Shown: piece by piece, positions 1 to 9,059 of the stretch
Position numbering within the stretch: the first letter of the stretch is position 1
Layout: every line of letters starts with the position of its first letter
NCBI GenBank assembly: GCA_030528455.1
Contig: JAUMYW010000001.1
Location: forward strand, 89,589 to 153,588
Direction: 5' to 3'
Length of the DNA stretch: 64,000 nt
Source of the DNA: Neisseria sp.
GTDB taxonomy: Bacteria > Pseudomonadota > Gammaproteobacteria > Burkholderiales > Neisseriaceae
Translations under genes and position numbers: made by a program
The notes under the pieces: generated by a model
Database searches by the model: none
What the model saw: only the letters and a program-made list of their open reading frames with translations
What the model was told of the DNA's origin: nothing

Positions 1-711
1 CAGCGCACCATGTACGGCATCTTCAATGTCTTGTGCGGCCTCATCGGTCGGAAGACTCGGTGGAGGAGTATGGGCGAAAGCAGTGTTCGGTTCGAGCGTG
101 AGATGGTAGGCACTGATATGGTGCGCCCCCAAGCCGATTGCCGTCTGCACGTCTGCCAAGGCCTGTTCTACAGTTTGCGCGGGCAGGGCATACATCAAGT
201 CCACATTCACACGGTCGAAAATCCTGACGGCAGCCGACACGGCTGCACGTGCCTCATTACCATTATGGATACGCCCCAAAGCCTGCAATTTTCGAGCCTC
301 GAAACTTTGCACGCCGACAGATAGGCGGTTGATGCCTGCATCTTTGAAGCCTTGGAATTTTTCCTGCTCGAAAGTCCCCGGATTGGCTTCCAAAGTGATT
401 TCCGCATCCGGTTTCAGGCGGACGAGCGAACGCACGCCGGCCAGCAAACGGTCTATGGAGGAAGCGGAAAAGACGCTGGGCGTACCGCCTCCGATAAAAA
501 CCGTCTCTATACTGCGTCCCCAAATAAAGGGAAGCTCGTACTGCAAATCGGCCAGCAAAGCATCAATATAAGCATTTTCGTCCAAAGTACTTTTGATCTT
601 GTGCGAATTGAAATCGCAATACGGACATTTTTGGATACACCAGGGAATGTGGATATAGAGCGACAGCGGCGGCAGAACAGACAGGCCGGAAGCAGGAAAC
701 GGAATATGCAT
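1..711 (-). CDS. hemW: HemW-like radical SAM heme chaperone, 3' part missing
   Basis: N-terminal 237 codons of a radical SAM protein of the HemW family (formerly called oxygen-independent coproporphyrinogen oxidase-like); the family binds heme and is implicated in its delivery. The [4Fe-4S]/SAM motif CX3CX2C is seen as CIQKCPYC (C25, C29, C32), preceded by LYIHIPWC, which is typical of HemW, and followed by the glycine motif GGGTPS at 74-79. Further family blocks (ANPGTFE, GINRLSVGVQSF, NVDLMYALP) are in frame. The ATG at 711 gives MHIPFPASG; an internal start nearer the LSLYIHIP block cannot be excluded. The reading frame is open to base 1, so about 140 C-terminal residues lie outside. A CA-type DUS lies inside the gene (140-149). 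The product name is secure; the exact start is less so. Confidence 0.9.
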   Translation of the reverse strand, partial: MHIPFPASGLSVLPPLSLYIHIPWCIQKCPYCDFNSHKIKSTLDENAYIDALLADLQYELPFIWGRSIETVFIGGGTPSVFSASSIDRLLAGVRSLVRLKPDAEITLEANPGTFEQEKFQGFKDAGINRLSVGVQSFEARKLQALGRIHNGNEARAAVSAAVRIFDRVNVDLMYALPAQTVEQALADVQTAIGLGAHHISAYHLTLEPNTAFAHTPPPSLPTDEAAQDIEDAVHGAL

Positions 712-774
712 GGTTTTTTGAAAAATGTGTTGAAGCACCAAAAGAAAAAGCCGCAGCAGAGTGCGGCATGACAA

Positions 775-1380
775 TTATTCTGCTTTGTCGCCGATTTTAT
801 TTTCCTTACCGGAAAGCAGTCTGCGGATATTGCCGTGATGGCGGAGCAGAACCAAAAACGCAATAAACGCCGTTGCCCACACCCAGGACGTATGCGGCAT
901 CAGCCAGGCGGCGGCAAACGGAGCAGCCAGCGTTGCAATCAATGCAGCCAAAGAAGAAATTTTCAGACCAAAGGCAATCAGAAGCCAAATCGCAGCACAC
1001 ACCAAGGCGGTCTGCCAAGACAAGACCAGCAAAACGCCCAAAGCGGTTGCTACGCCTTTACCGCCTTTAAAACCGAAAAACAGCGGCCACATGTGACCGG
1101 CCAAAGCCGCTACGGCTACCGCGCCTATGGTCGTATCGCTGAGCTGCAGACGGCTTTGAAATACCATGGCCAACCATACGGCCGAAAAACCCTTCAGCGC
1201 ATCGCCCAATAGAGTCAGAGCAGCCGCTTTTTTGCTGCCGCTGCGCAAAACATTGGTTGCGCCAGGGTTTCCCGAGCCGTAGCTGCGCGGGTCGGCCATG
1301 CCGTAAAATTTGGAAACAATGACTGCAAACGACAGCGAACCGATTAAATAAGCCGCTGCAACCGCTAAGAAGTCGTACAT
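775..1380 (-). CDS. plsY: Glycerol-3-phosphate acyltransferase PlsY
   Basis: Integral membrane acyltransferase that moves the acyl group from acyl-phosphate to glycerol-3-phosphate, the first step of phospholipid synthesis (partner of PlsX). About 201 residues with several hydrophobic segments. Conserved blocks are visible: YLIGSLSFA near the N-terminus, GSGNPGATNVLR, and FKGGKGVATALG, the phosphate-binding loops of the family. I chose the ATG at 1380 (MYDFLAV) rather than the in-frame ATG at 1398, because AAAAGGG lies about 7 bases upstream of it and meningococcal PlsY begins at the same place. It is divergent from folB. A CA-type DUS is embedded at 1145-1154. Confidence 0.95.
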   Translation of the reverse strand: MYDFLAVAAAYLIGSLSFAVIVSKFYGMADPRSYGSGNPGATNVLRSGSKKAAALTLLGDALKGFSAVWLAMVFQSRLQLSDTTIGAVAVAALAGHMWPLFFGFKGGKGVATALGVLLVLSWQTALVCAAIWLLIAFGLKISSLAALIATLAAPFAAAWLMPHTSWVWATAFIAFLVLLRHHGNIRRLLSGKENKIGDKAE

Positions 1381-1436
1381 ATCCAACCCTTTTTCCATTA
1401 AAATGCAGCCCGGTATTTTAACGGAAACTGCCCAAG

Positions 1437-1781
1437 ATGGATAAAATTTTTCTTCACGGCATAAAAGCCGAAACCCTTATCGGTCTCTACGATTGGGAAC
1501 GCGAACAGCAGCAGACACTGATTGTAGATTTGGATATCGGCGTGCCCGAACGCAGCGGCGTGTCTGACGATATCGGCGATACGGTGCATTACGGCGATGT
1601 GTGCGAAGCAGTAAAAAGCAGTTTGAAAGAACAAAAATTTTTATTACTGGAGGCCTTGGCCGAACATATCGCCCAAATGGTTCTGTATGATTTCGGTGCC
1701 CGATGGGTCAGAGTCAGAGTCGTGAAGCCGGGCATTCTGGCAGGCGTACGCGAAGTAGGCGTGGAAATCGAAAGAGCCTGA
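1437..1781 (+). CDS. folB: Dihydroneopterin aldolase
   Basis: Folate biosynthesis enzyme that cleaves 7,8-dihydroneopterin to 6-hydroxymethyl-dihydropterin and glycolaldehyde. The 114 residues match the usual family length. Recognisable positions are E21 in the YDWERE block (pterin binding), Y52 after DTVH, and K97 in VVKPG (catalytic lysine region). The start ATG at 1437 follows the divergent plsY promoter region with only 56 bp between the two genes. The usual neighbour in Neisseria, plsY, is present. Cytosolic. Confidence 0.93.
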   Translation: MDKIFLHGIKAETLIGLYDWEREQQQTLIVDLDIGVPERSGVSDDIGDTVHYGDVCEAVKSSLKEQKFLLLEALAEHIAQMVLYDFGARWVRVRVVKPGILAGVREVGVEIERA

Positions 1782-1859
1782 TAGAAACGCCGGGTTCAAA
1801 CCGGTTTTTCCGGGCACTCAAAATATTGCAGACGGCATTCAGGCAAGACAGGAAAGGAA

Positions 1860-2522
1860 ATGATGCAAACTTGGCATGATGTATTGGGCGGAGAAAAACA
1901 ACAAACTTATTTTCAAGACATCTTGGCCGCAGTAAAAGCGGAACGGCAGAGCGGCATAACAGTTTATCCACCGGCTGCCGACGTGTTCAATGCCTTTAAA
2001 ACAACTGATTTTGCTCAGGTCAAAGTAGTGATTTTGGGGCAGGATCCCTATCACGGGGCAGGACAAGCACATGGTTTGTCGTTTTCCGTCAAGTACGGAA
2101 TCGAGCCTCCTCCCTCATTAAAAAATATTTACAAAGAACTGGCGGACGATATTGCAGGCTTCCGTATTCCGCATCACGGCTGTTTGCAGGCATGGGCGGA
2201 ACAGGGCGTACTGCTGTTGAATACAGTGCTGACGGTGCGTGCCGGACAGGCACACTCCCACGCCGTTTTGGATTGGGAGCGTTTTACCGACAAAGTCATC
2301 CGTCTGCTGGCAGAAAAACGTGAGCATTTGGTCTTTATCTTATGGGGCAGCCACGCACAAAAAAAAGGCGCGTTTATCGACCGCAACCGACATTTGGTAT
2401 TAACTTCCCCTCATCCTTCACCTTTATCGGCCTATCGGGGATTTTTCGGCAGTAAACCTTTTTCCCGCGCCAATGCCTATTTGCAGCTCTACGGAAAAAC
2501 AGCAATCGATTGGCAGATTTGA
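1860..2522 (+). CDS. ung: Uracil-DNA glycosylase
   Basis: Family 1 UDG, which removes uracil from DNA by hydrolysing the N-glycosidic bond (base excision repair). 220 residues. The catalytic water-activating motif GQDPYHG is present (D62), as is the second motif [13 protein letters not shown] with H185; the uracil-recognition segment LLLNTVLTV is intact. Two adjacent ATG codons (1860 and 1863) follow AGGAAAGGAA, so the start could be either. Downstream it runs into a stem-loop shared with convergent pbpG. Confidence 0.97.
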   Translation: MMQTWHDVLGGEKQQTYFQDILAAVKAERQSGITVYPPAADVFNAFKTTDFAQVKVVILGQDPYHGAGQAHGLSFSVKYGIEPPPSLKNIYKELADDIAGFRIPHHGCLQAWAEQGVLLLNTVLTVRAGQAHSHAVLDWERFTDKVIRLLAEKREHLVFILWGSHAQKKGAFIDRNRHLVLTSPHPSPLSAYRGFFGSKPFSRANAYLQLYGKTAIDWQI

Positions 2523-2546
2523 ACAATAACGGACTGCCAAACAAAG

Positions 2547-2585
2547 TATGCCGTCCGCACCTTTAAGATACGGACGGCATATTTG
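2547..2585. terminator. Bidirectional stem-loop between ung and pbpG
   Basis: Perfect 11-bp arms TATGCCGTCCG (2547-2557) and its complement (2571-2581) around a 13-nt loop, followed by TTTGTTTT on the + strand. The arms carry a DUS-like core with one changed base (GTCC instead of GTCT). It is placed to serve both convergent genes. Confidence 0.7.
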
Positions 2586-2600
2586 TTTTAACACAGAATC

Positions 2601-3539
2601 TTAAGACGGCCGTTGCAGCAGCATCCAAGTCTGAATGCGACGGGCATCATTCACCCGGGTTGTCGAGCTTGGAGAATTTAAAAGAACAATCGTTACCGGC
2701 TGGCTGCCCACCTTGGCTTTGACCACCATTGAACGGCCTGATTCGCGGATATAGCCGGTTTTCTGCAAATCAATTTCCCAACCGCCTTCACGAACCAAGG
2801 CATTGGAATTTCTATAATTCTGCATTTTCCCCACACTGGTGTAAACAGAGCCGTAATTGGAAGTACTGTCGCGGCGGATTCTCGGATATTTATTTGCTGC
2901 CGCAACCAGTTTCACCAAATCCGAAGCAGTTGAAACATTACGGTAGTCCAATCCCGTCGGCTCATAAAAACGCGAACTGGACATACCCAGACTCTGCGCT
3001 TTCTGATTCATTGCAGCAACAAAAGCTTCCATACCGCCGGGATAAGTACGTCCGAGCGCGTGCGTGGCACGGTTTTCACTCGACATCAAACTCAAATGCA
3101 GCAGTTGGGCACGGGTCAGCGTCGTACCGATAGACAAACGGCTGCCGGTACCTTTCAAACGGTCGATTTCCGCTTCGGTAATCGTTACCGGCTCGTTCAT
3201 GTCCAAATCGGCATCCAAAACCACCATAGCCGACATCAGCTTGGAAATCGAAGCAATAGGCATAATCCGGTGCATATTTTTCTGATACAGGATTTCGCCC
3301 GTTTTGTCATTGGTAATCAGAGCGGATTGGGAAACCAGCAGCGGACCGGCGATAGCGGCCTGGGCCTCCAACAGCTCTTCGGGATTTGTTCTGATAAAAT
3401 CAATGTTCGGTGTTTCTTTGGGCAGAATATAGTTTTGTTCCAGAAACTGACCGAGCACGTCCAAATCGTCTGCAAGTGCGGGCACGGACAAACCCATGCC
3501 CAAACCCAGCAGGGCAAAGGTTTTCTGATAAAATTTCAT
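2601..3539 (-). CDS. pbpG: D-alanyl-D-alanine endopeptidase (PBP7/PbpG type)
   Basis: Low-molecular-mass penicillin-binding protein of the S11 peptidase family that trims peptidoglycan peptides in the periplasm. 312 residues. An N-terminal signal peptide (about 1-23, ending ALA) precedes the mature domain. All three serine-acyltransferase motifs are visible: SxxK as SISK (S97, K100), SxN as SEN (S154-N156) and KTG (K260-G262). The length fits the PBP7 class rather than DacA/DacC, since there is no C-terminal membrane-anchor domain. It is divergent from clpX. Confidence 0.92.
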   Translation of the reverse strand: MKFYQKTFALLGLGMGLSVPALADDLDVLGQFLEQNYILPKETPNIDFIRTNPEELLEAQAAIAGPLLVSQSALITNDKTGEILYQKNMHRIMPIASISKLMSAMVVLDADLDMNEPVTITEAEIDRLKGTGSRLSIGTTLTRAQLLHLSLMSSENRATHALGRTYPGGMEAFVAAMNQKAQSLGMSSSRFYEPTGLDYRNVSTASDLVKLVAAANKYPRIRRDSTSNYGSVYTSVGKMQNYRNSNALVREGGWEIDLQKTGYIRESGRSMVVKAKVGSQPVTIVLLNSPSSTTRVNDARRIQTWMLLQRPS

Positions 3540-3710
3540 AGCGGTTTCCTATCGGAAGCAGGCAAAGGATTGTTTCATTTGCACTGTTTGCAAGTTTTTC
3601 AGGGAAAACCCTGCCATTCTCAATAAAAAGGCTTGATTTGTAAAGTTTGCAGCATAACCTTTGCAAGCCTTTGCATTATTATCGTTTGTTGCAGGCGGAG
3701 TGTCGCAAAA

Positions 3711-3739
3711 TTGCTTTACATCGGCGGGCTTATTATAAT
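3711..3739 (+). promoter_or_regulatory. Sigma-70-type promoter of clpX
   Basis: TTGCTT (3711-3716), 17-bp spacer, TATAAT (3734-3739). The predicted transcription start is near 3746, giving a leader of about 43 nt before the clpX ATG at 3789. Seen in sequence; activity is inferred. Confidence 0.6.
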
Positions 3740-3788
3740 TACCCGTTTTCGGGCTTCGGTCCGTTTGTGTTTGAATGACAGGAAAACT

Positions 3789-5072
3789 ATGAGCAAGGAA
3801 ACAGAACTGCGCCGGTGTTCGTTTTGCGGCAAATCAGAAAAAGAAGTGCATCTGATCGAAGGTGAGAGCGCGCGTATCTGTGAAGAGTGTATTACAACGT
3901 GTGCGGCCATGCTCGATACGGAAACTGGGGCGATTAAAAATACGGAAGAAAACAAACCGGCAGCTGCAGACGGCACAGAGGCCGTTCAGAACGACAAACT
4001 GCCGACTCCGGCCGAAATCGTTGCGAATCTGAATGACCACGTTATCGGACAGGAAACGGCCAAGAAAGCTCTGGCGGTTTCCGTATACAATCATTACAAA
4101 CGTCTGCGCCATCCCAAAACCGAAGGCAGCGTCGAATTGTCGAAATCCAATATCTTGCTGATTGGTCCGACAGGTTCGGGCAAAACCCTGCTTGCCCAAA
4201 GCCTGGCACGCAAACTGAATGTGCCGTTTGTGATGGCGGATGCCACAACGCTGACAGAAGCGGGCTATGTGGGCGAAGATGTAGAGCAAATCATCACCAA
4301 ATTGCTGGGAAATTGCGATTTTGATGTTGACAAAGCCCAAAAAGGCATTGTTTATATTGATGAAATCGATAAAATTTCGCGTAAAAGCGACAACCCTTCG
4401 ATTACGAGGGACGTATCAGGCGAGGGTGTCCAGCAGGCTTTGTTGAAACTGATTGAGGGAACGGTTGCTAGCGTTCCGCCCCAAGGAGGGCGCAAACATC
4501 CGAATCAGGATTTTGTTCAGGTAGACACCTCGAATATTCTGTTTATCTGCGGCGGAGCCTTTGCCGGTCTGGAAAAAGTCATCCGCCAGCGCACGGAAAA
4601 AGGCGGTATCGGTTTCGGTGCCAGCGTACACAGCAAAGACGAAAATGCCGATATTACCGAACTGTTTGAAATCGTCGAACCGGAAGACTTAATCAAATTC
4701 GGTCTGATTCCAGAACTGATCGGCCGTCTTCCGGTGATTGCCACTTTGGCCGAATTGGATGAAGATGCCCTAGTCAATATTCTGACCGAACCGAAAAATG
4801 CTTTGGTCAAACAATATCAGGCTTTGTTTGCAATGGAGAACGCCGAACTCGAATTCGAGCCTTCCGCCTTAAAAAGCATTGCGAAGCTTGCGATGGAACG
4901 AAAAACCGGTGCGCGCGGCCTGCGATCTATAGTTGAACGGGCACTTCTGGAAACCATGTACCGTCTGCCTGATTTGAAGGAGGTCAAAAAAGTGGTGGTA
5001 ACAGCCGATGTAGTCGAAAAAAAACTGCCTCCGGTATTATTGGATGCCGGGGGGGAGGCGGTTAACCCATAA
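3789..5072 (+). CDS. clpX: ATP-dependent Clp protease ATP-binding subunit ClpX
   Basis: AAA+ unfoldase that feeds substrates such as SsrA-tagged proteins to ClpP. 427 residues. The N-terminal zinc-binding domain has C10, C13, C31 and C34; Walker A is GPTGSGKT (126-133) and Walker B is VYIDEID (about 188-194); the IGF loop that docks on ClpP is present (GGIGFGAS). The open frame extends upstream to 3633, but [10 protein letters not shown] at 3789 is chosen because the zinc domain begins there and AGGA lies upstream, beyond the promoter at 3711-3739. It is transcribed alone; no clpP is adjacent. A CA-type DUS lies at 3965-3974. Confidence 0.97.
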   Translation: MSKETELRRCSFCGKSEKEVHLIEGESARICEECITTCAAMLDTETGAIKNTEENKPAAADGTEAVQNDKLPTPAEIVANLNDHVIGQETAKKALAVSVYNHYKRLRHPKTEGSVELSKSNILLIGPTGSGKTLLAQSLARKLNVPFVMADATTLTEAGYVGEDVEQIITKLLGNCDFDVDKAQKGIVYIDEIDKISRKSDNPSITRDVSGEGVQQALLKLIEGTVASVPPQGGRKHPNQDFVQVDTSNILFICGGAFAGLEKVIRQRTEKGGIGFGASVHSKDENADITELFEIVEPEDLIKFGLIPELIGRLPVIATLAELDEDALVNILTEPKNALVKQYQALFAMENAELEFEPSALKSIAKLAMERKTGARGLRSIVERALLETMYRLPDLKEVKKVVVTADVVEKKLPPVLLDAGGEAVNP

Positions 5073-5085
5073 AACAGGAAATCCT

Positions 5086-5130
5086 GCCGTCTGCATAGCC
5101 GAAGAGCTTGCAGACGGCTTTATAACTTTT
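5086..5130 (+). terminator. DUS-pair terminator after clpX
   Basis: Two CA-type DUS cores in inverted orientation (5086-5095 and 5109-5118) form a 10-bp stem with a 13-nt loop, followed by TTTATAACTTTT. Confidence 0.7.
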
Positions 5131-5229
5131 GGTTGTAAGAAAGAAGCCGGAAATTCTTTTGTTTTTTCTTCCGATTCGCTTATCATTGGCGCAAATTGTA
5201 ATTTTTAATGATTGATAAGGAAAAATACT

Positions 5230-6162
5230 ATGAATATCGCAAACAGCATTACCGATTTGATCGGAAACACACCGCTGGTCGAGCTGAACCGTTTGTCCGA
5301 AGGTCTGCCCGCCCGCGTGGTAGCCAAATTGGAATTTTTCAATCCCGGCAGCAGTGTGAAAGACCGTATCGCCGCCTCCATGATTGAAGAAGCCGAAAAA
5401 GCAGGGCTGATTCATCAAAACAGCATCATCGTTGAAGCAACCAGCGGCAACACCGGCATTGGTTTGGCAATGGTATGTGCCGCTCGGGGTTACAAATTGG
5501 TTATTACCATGCCCGAGAGCATGAGTAAAGAACGCCGTATGCTGTTGCGAGCCTTCGGTGCGGAACTGGTATTGACCCCTGCTGCAGACGGCATGGGAGG
5601 CGCGATTGCCAAAGCACAGGAACTGGTAGACAGTAATCCCGAGATCTACTTCATGCCGAAACAATTTGAAAATACTGCCAATCCCGAAATCCACCGCAAA
5701 ACTACAGCAGAGGAAATCTGGCGCGACACAGACGGCCAAATCGATATTTTTGTCGGCGGCGTAGGTACGGGCGGCACAATTACCGGCGTAGGCGAAGTGT
5801 TGAAAGAGAAAAAAAACGGCGTTCAGGTATTTGCCGTCGAACCCGAAGCATCACCGGTATTAAGCGGCGGTCCAAAAGGTCCGCACCCGATTCAGGGAAT
5901 CGGTGCAGGTTTCGTTCCGGCTGTTTTGAATACCGGTATTTATGACGGCGTTATTCAAGCACCGAACGAAGCCGCGTTTACAACCGCCCGAGCCATGGCT
6001 GAAAAAGAAGGCATTTTAGTCGGAATTTCTTCCGGCGCAGCCGTTTGGAGTGCTTTGCAGTTGGCTGCCAAAGAAGAGAACAGAGGCAAACTGATTGTCG
6101 TACTGATTCCTTCTTACGGCGAACGTTATCTTTCCACCCCTCTGTTTGCCGATTTGGTATAA
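5230..6162 (+). CDS. cysK: Cysteine synthase A (O-acetylserine sulfhydrylase)
   Basis: PLP enzyme that makes L-cysteine from O-acetylserine and sulfide. 310 residues, the normal CysK length. The PLP lysine is K44 in the SSVKDR motif; the substrate loop TSGNTG is at 71-76 and the phosphate-binding loop GVGTGGT at 177-183. The ATG at 5230 is preferred over an in-frame ATG at 5212, since AAGGA stands just upstream and [15 protein letters not shown] follows as in other CysK proteins. CysK rather than CysM is favoured by the GNTPLVEL and TSGNTG context, but that distinction is family-level inference. It ends at a DUS-pair hairpin. Confidence 0.95.
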   Translation: MNIANSITDLIGNTPLVELNRLSEGLPARVVAKLEFFNPGSSVKDRIAASMIEEAEKAGLIHQNSIIVEATSGNTGIGLAMVCAARGYKLVITMPESMSKERRMLLRAFGAELVLTPAADGMGGAIAKAQELVDSNPEIYFMPKQFENTANPEIHRKTTAEEIWRDTDGQIDIFVGGVGTGGTITGVGEVLKEKKNGVQVFAVEPEASPVLSGGPKGPHPIQGIGAGFVPAVLNTGIYDGVIQAPNEAAFTTARAMAEKEGILVGISSGAAVWSALQLAAKEENRGKLIVVLIPSYGERYLSTPLFADLV

Positions 6163-6199
6163 GTTATCGCTCGTCAAACGGAATTTGAAATCAAACAGC

Positions 6200-6230
6200 A
6201 AGCCGTCTGCATCCATGCAGACGGCTTCTT
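6200..6230 (+). terminator. DUS-pair terminator after cysK
   Basis: 13-bp arms (6200-6212 and 6215-6227) made of two inverted CA-type DUS cores, with almost no loop; the following TTCTTTG is only a weak T tract. Confidence 0.6.
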
Positions 6231-6300
6231 TGCAAATCTTCGGAAAAAACCGTTTGCATTGCAATTTTGCCAATGAAAGCCGATAAAGCAAGAACACTGT

Positions 6301-6330
6301 TTGCCGTGTCGGCAAGTAGGGTATTATAAT
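6301..6330 (+). promoter_or_regulatory. Promoter overlapping the first possible start codon
   Basis: TTGCCG (6301-6306), 18-bp spacer, TATAAT (6325-6330). The final bases of the -10 box are the first bases of the ATG at 6329, so transcription should begin around 6337, right at the second ATG (6338). Confidence 0.55.
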
Positions 6331-6337
6331 GCCGCCT

Positions 6338-6826
6338 ATGAAAAAGACAGCCCTCTCCCTAACGATGTTCGCAGCATTGAGTGCCTGCACATCAGTTTAT
6401 GTGCCGACCTTTAAAGAAATCGGCGTTATTCCCGCGAAAACCGGAGTCATCAATACCTCGGTTAAAGAATACAAACTCAGCCGTACACACTGGACGGATG
6501 TTGCCAAAATCAGAGACGAGGCATTCCGTTTGAGCGATCAAGTCAGTAAAGGCAGTCTGACCAAAGTCCAAGCCGCACAACTGCTGAACCGCTTCCGTGT
6601 AAAACTTATAGGCCACAACGATGTCGATGACAGCGTTTACGATGTCTATCTGCGTTCGGCAGTAGACAGCCAGCGAGGTGTGATTACGACCGAACAGTCG
6701 AAACAGTATATCCAAAATGCCTTAAAAGGCTGGCAGCAGCGTTGGCACGGTATTCAGGAAAAACCGGATAATCCCGCATTTACCAATTTCCTATTGGAAG
6801 TGATGAAAATGGAACCGCTGAAATAA
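6338..6826 (+). CDS. Small predicted lipoprotein, function unknown
   Basis: About 162 residues beginning MKKTALSLTMF with a lipoprotein signal ending in the lipobox LSAC (lipidated Cys17). The mature part is soluble and mixed charged, with no family I can name. An ATG three codons earlier (6329) overlaps a perfect -10 box, so the second ATG is preferred; that would make the message nearly leaderless. An outer-membrane or periplasmic location is inferred from the signal only. It stands alone between cysK and the ppiD-like gene, and a stem-loop follows it. Confidence 0.75.
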   Translation: MKKTALSLTMFAALSACTSVYVPTFKEIGVIPAKTGVINTSVKEYKLSRTHWTDVAKIRDEAFRLSDQVSKGSLTKVQAAQLLNRFRVKLIGHNDVDDSVYDVYLRSAVDSQRGVITTEQSKQYIQNALKGWQQRWHGIQEKPDNPAFTNFLLEVMKMEPLK

Positions 6827-6857
6827 ACCTTGTCGCAGCCTTAACCGTTTTATTTGG

Positions 6858-6904
6858 AAACCGTATCTGTGCATTTACTGCAGCATTAAAGATACGGTTT
6901 TCCC
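6858..6904 (+). terminator. Stem-loop terminator
   Basis: 11-bp arms AAACCGTATCT (6858-6868) and complement (6890-6900) with a 21-nt loop, followed by TTCCCTATTTC. This one is not built from a DUS. Confidence 0.6.
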
Positions 6905-7002
6905 TATTTCAACTCACCCGGCTTTTTCTGATAAAGCTTAAAGAAAAGCAAGAAATCGGTTAAAATTCTGACTTTACTATTTTTGAAACACAAAAGCTTA
7001 TT

Positions 7003-8832
7003 ATGTTTGTAACAGTTGAAAAATACAGCGGTTCGGCAAAACTGCTGCTGGCTCTGATCAGTCTGACCTTTATCGGATTCGGTGTCAGCACCGTGGCCAA
7101 TCCGGATGCGGATTTTATTGCCAAAGTCGGAGAACAGAAAGTTAGTCAGCAAGATGTTCAAAACGCATTGCAACAAGCCCAGGTATCAGGTAGTTCCGAC
7201 AGCAGCCAAACCATTTTCAACGGACTCCTGCAGCGTGCCTATCTGCTGGAAGGTGCGGCAGATATGGGAATCGGAGTTGCTTCGGAACAATTGAAAAAAG
7301 TGATTGTCGATGATCCTTCTTTCCATGATGAAAACGGCAGCTTTAGCCAGCAGAAATTCAAGCAATATCTTGCTCAGCGCCACCTGAACGAAGACAGTTT
7401 TATTCAAGAAATCAGGAGCCAGTTCCAATTGCAGAATATTTTGAACCTGGCCGCTTCCGGCACATTAATCAGTGATGTACAGCTTCGCCAGATTGCCGGA
7501 ATTCTGGAAGCAAAACGCACAATCCGCAGCAGTGCCTTCAATCCTCAGGTATTTGCGTCGGGAATTAAAGCAGACGAAACGGTTTTAAAAGAATTCTTTT
7601 CAAAAAATCAAACTGATTATGTCTTGCCCAAAGCTATAAAATTCCAATATATCGTTACCGATGCCGCATCTTTGGCAGAACATCAGCAGGTAAGCGATGA
7701 GGAATTGCAGCAAGCATTTGAGAAAGTTAAAAAAGCGGCACGCCCGGAACGAGAAGTGGCACATATAATGTTTACAGTACCTGCAGACGGCAACAAAGCT
7801 CAAATTAAAGCCGAAGCAGAAAAAGTGTTGGCAATGGCGAAAGCCAAACCGGAAAATTTTGCCCGACTTGCACGCCAATACTCGAAAGACGAAACCACTA
7901 TCGGCAAAGGCGGTTCGCTCGGATGGATTACACCTCAAGGCTGGCCGCAAGCCTTCAGCGACGAAGCATTCAAATTGGAAAAAGGAACAGTTGGAAATTT
8001 GGTGGAAACACCCGAAGGCTTTCATATCGTACGTGTTTTGGATATCCGCCAGGGCGTTTCATTCGAACAGGAAAAGCCCCGTTTGCTGGCCGAATTAAAA
8101 ATGAGAAAAGCACAGCAGGCTTTAGGGAAACTTCGGGTGGTTTTGGAAGAAGAAGCATTTGCAACTCCTGATAGTCTGGAAGCAGTTGCCCGGAAAGCGG
8201 GGTTAAAAGTCGAACATAGCAATGCATGGCTGAGTCGCCAAGATGCCGAACGAAACCAAATACCGTCCGCATTAATCGATGCTTTGTTTGGCGATGAAGT
8301 GTTTAAGAAAAAGCACAATTCCGAGCCGATAGAAGCAGACGGCAAAATTTGGGTAGTTCGTGCTTTGGAAACACGGGAACAGGCAGAACAAACTTTTGAA
8401 GCAGTCAAAGAACAAGTCAAGCAGGCCTATATCGCACAACAGGCAGATATTGCTGCACGGGATAAAGCCAAGCAGGCTGTTGAGGAATTGAATGCGGGCA
8501 AACAGCCTTCTCTGTCATGGTCTCCTTCGGAAACCATAACTTTGGAGCAGGCACGCCGTACTATGCCCCCGCAGGCATTTGAAAACTTGCTGAAAGCCAA
8601 ACCGCAAAACGGCAAACCGGCTTATACGATTTTAGAAGGCTTGCCGTTTCCGGTCGTACTAGAAATTTCAGAGATTAAAGAACCGGAGTTACAGGAAGAA
8701 CAGCGTACCGCTTTACGCAGTGCCTTGGCAGTACGCGGCGGCGACAGCGCTTTGGATTACCTGCTTAATTATTTAAGAAGCAAGCTGGAATACCGGCAGG
8801 GCGCGCAAAAACTGGAACAATCCCAACAGTAG
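7003..8832 (+). CDS. ppiD: PpiD-like membrane-anchored periplasmic chaperone
   Basis: SurA N-terminal-type chaperone with a parvulin domain. 609 residues: short cytoplasmic N-terminus, one membrane segment at about 13-31 (LLLALISLTFIGFGVS), a SurA-like N-domain (about 35-200), and a PpiC rotamase block around residues 240-350 containing HIMFTV, FARLARQYSKD and GGSLGWI. The single N-terminal anchor and length near 620 fit PpiD (SecYEG-associated folding factor) rather than SurA. The C-terminal third is a second, more diverged domain rich in Lys and Gln. The Shine-Dalgarno before 7003 is weak. A CA-type DUS lies at 7782-7791. Confidence 0.85.
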   Translation: MFVTVEKYSGSAKLLLALISLTFIGFGVSTVANPDADFIAKVGEQKVSQQDVQNALQQAQVSGSSDSSQTIFNGLLQRAYLLEGAADMGIGVASEQLKKVIVDDPSFHDENGSFSQQKFKQYLAQRHLNEDSFIQEIRSQFQLQNILNLAASGTLISDVQLRQIAGILEAKRTIRSSAFNPQVFASGIKADETVLKEFFSKNQTDYVLPKAIKFQYIVTDAASLAEHQQVSDEELQQAFEKVKKAARPEREVAHIMFTVPADGNKAQIKAEAEKVLAMAKAKPENFARLARQYSKDETTIGKGGSLGWITPQGWPQAFSDEAFKLEKGTVGNLVETPEGFHIVRVLDIRQGVSFEQEKPRLLAELKMRKAQQALGKLRVVLEEEAFATPDSLEAVARKAGLKVEHSNAWLSRQDAERNQIPSALIDALFGDEVFKKKHNSEPIEADGKIWVVRALETREQAEQTFEAVKEQVKQAYIAQQADIAARDKAKQAVEELNAGKQPSLSWSPSETITLEQARRTMPPQAFENLLKAKPQNGKPAYTILEGLPFPVVLEISEIKEPELQEEQRTALRSALAVRGGDSALDYLLNYLRSKLEYRQGAQKLEQSQQ

Positions 8833-8847
8833 GGCTTGAAACGAGAA

Positions 8848-8867
8848 GCCGCCCCGACCGGGGCGGC
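8848..8867 (+). terminator. GC-rich hairpin after ppiD
   Basis: GCCGCCCC/GGGGCGGC arms with a GACC loop; the tail is A-rich, so termination is plausible but not textbook. Confidence 0.45.
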
Positions 8868-8969
8868 ATAAAATACAATCCATTTTGTCGGATATTTTTA
8901 TTATCGGAACAGTAAAGCATGTAACTCAACAAAGCACTATTAAAAACAAAAGATTAAGTTTGTCAAGAC

Positions 8970-8999
8970 TTGTTATTCCGATAAAAAATATTATATATT
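8970..8999 (+). promoter_or_regulatory. Possible promoter of nrdA
   Basis: In a strongly AT-rich stretch: TTGTTA (8970-8975), 18-bp spacer, TATATT (8994-8999), about 60 bp before the nrdA start. I looked for a clear NrdR-box pair and could not support one. Confidence 0.3.
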
Positions 9000-9059
9000 T
9001 CCCTGTTTATGCGGTCGGATTTATCCGATATATTTTTTGACTTCTTTTCAGGAAACCAA

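Noticed and set aside
3633-3788. N-terminal extension of ClpX by 52 codons
   Set aside because: The extension spans the promoter and the zinc-finger domain begins right after the ATG at 3789.
8833-9059. NrdR boxes upstream of nrdA
   Set aside because: AT-rich sequence with no pair of 16-bp boxes at the expected spacing that I could support.
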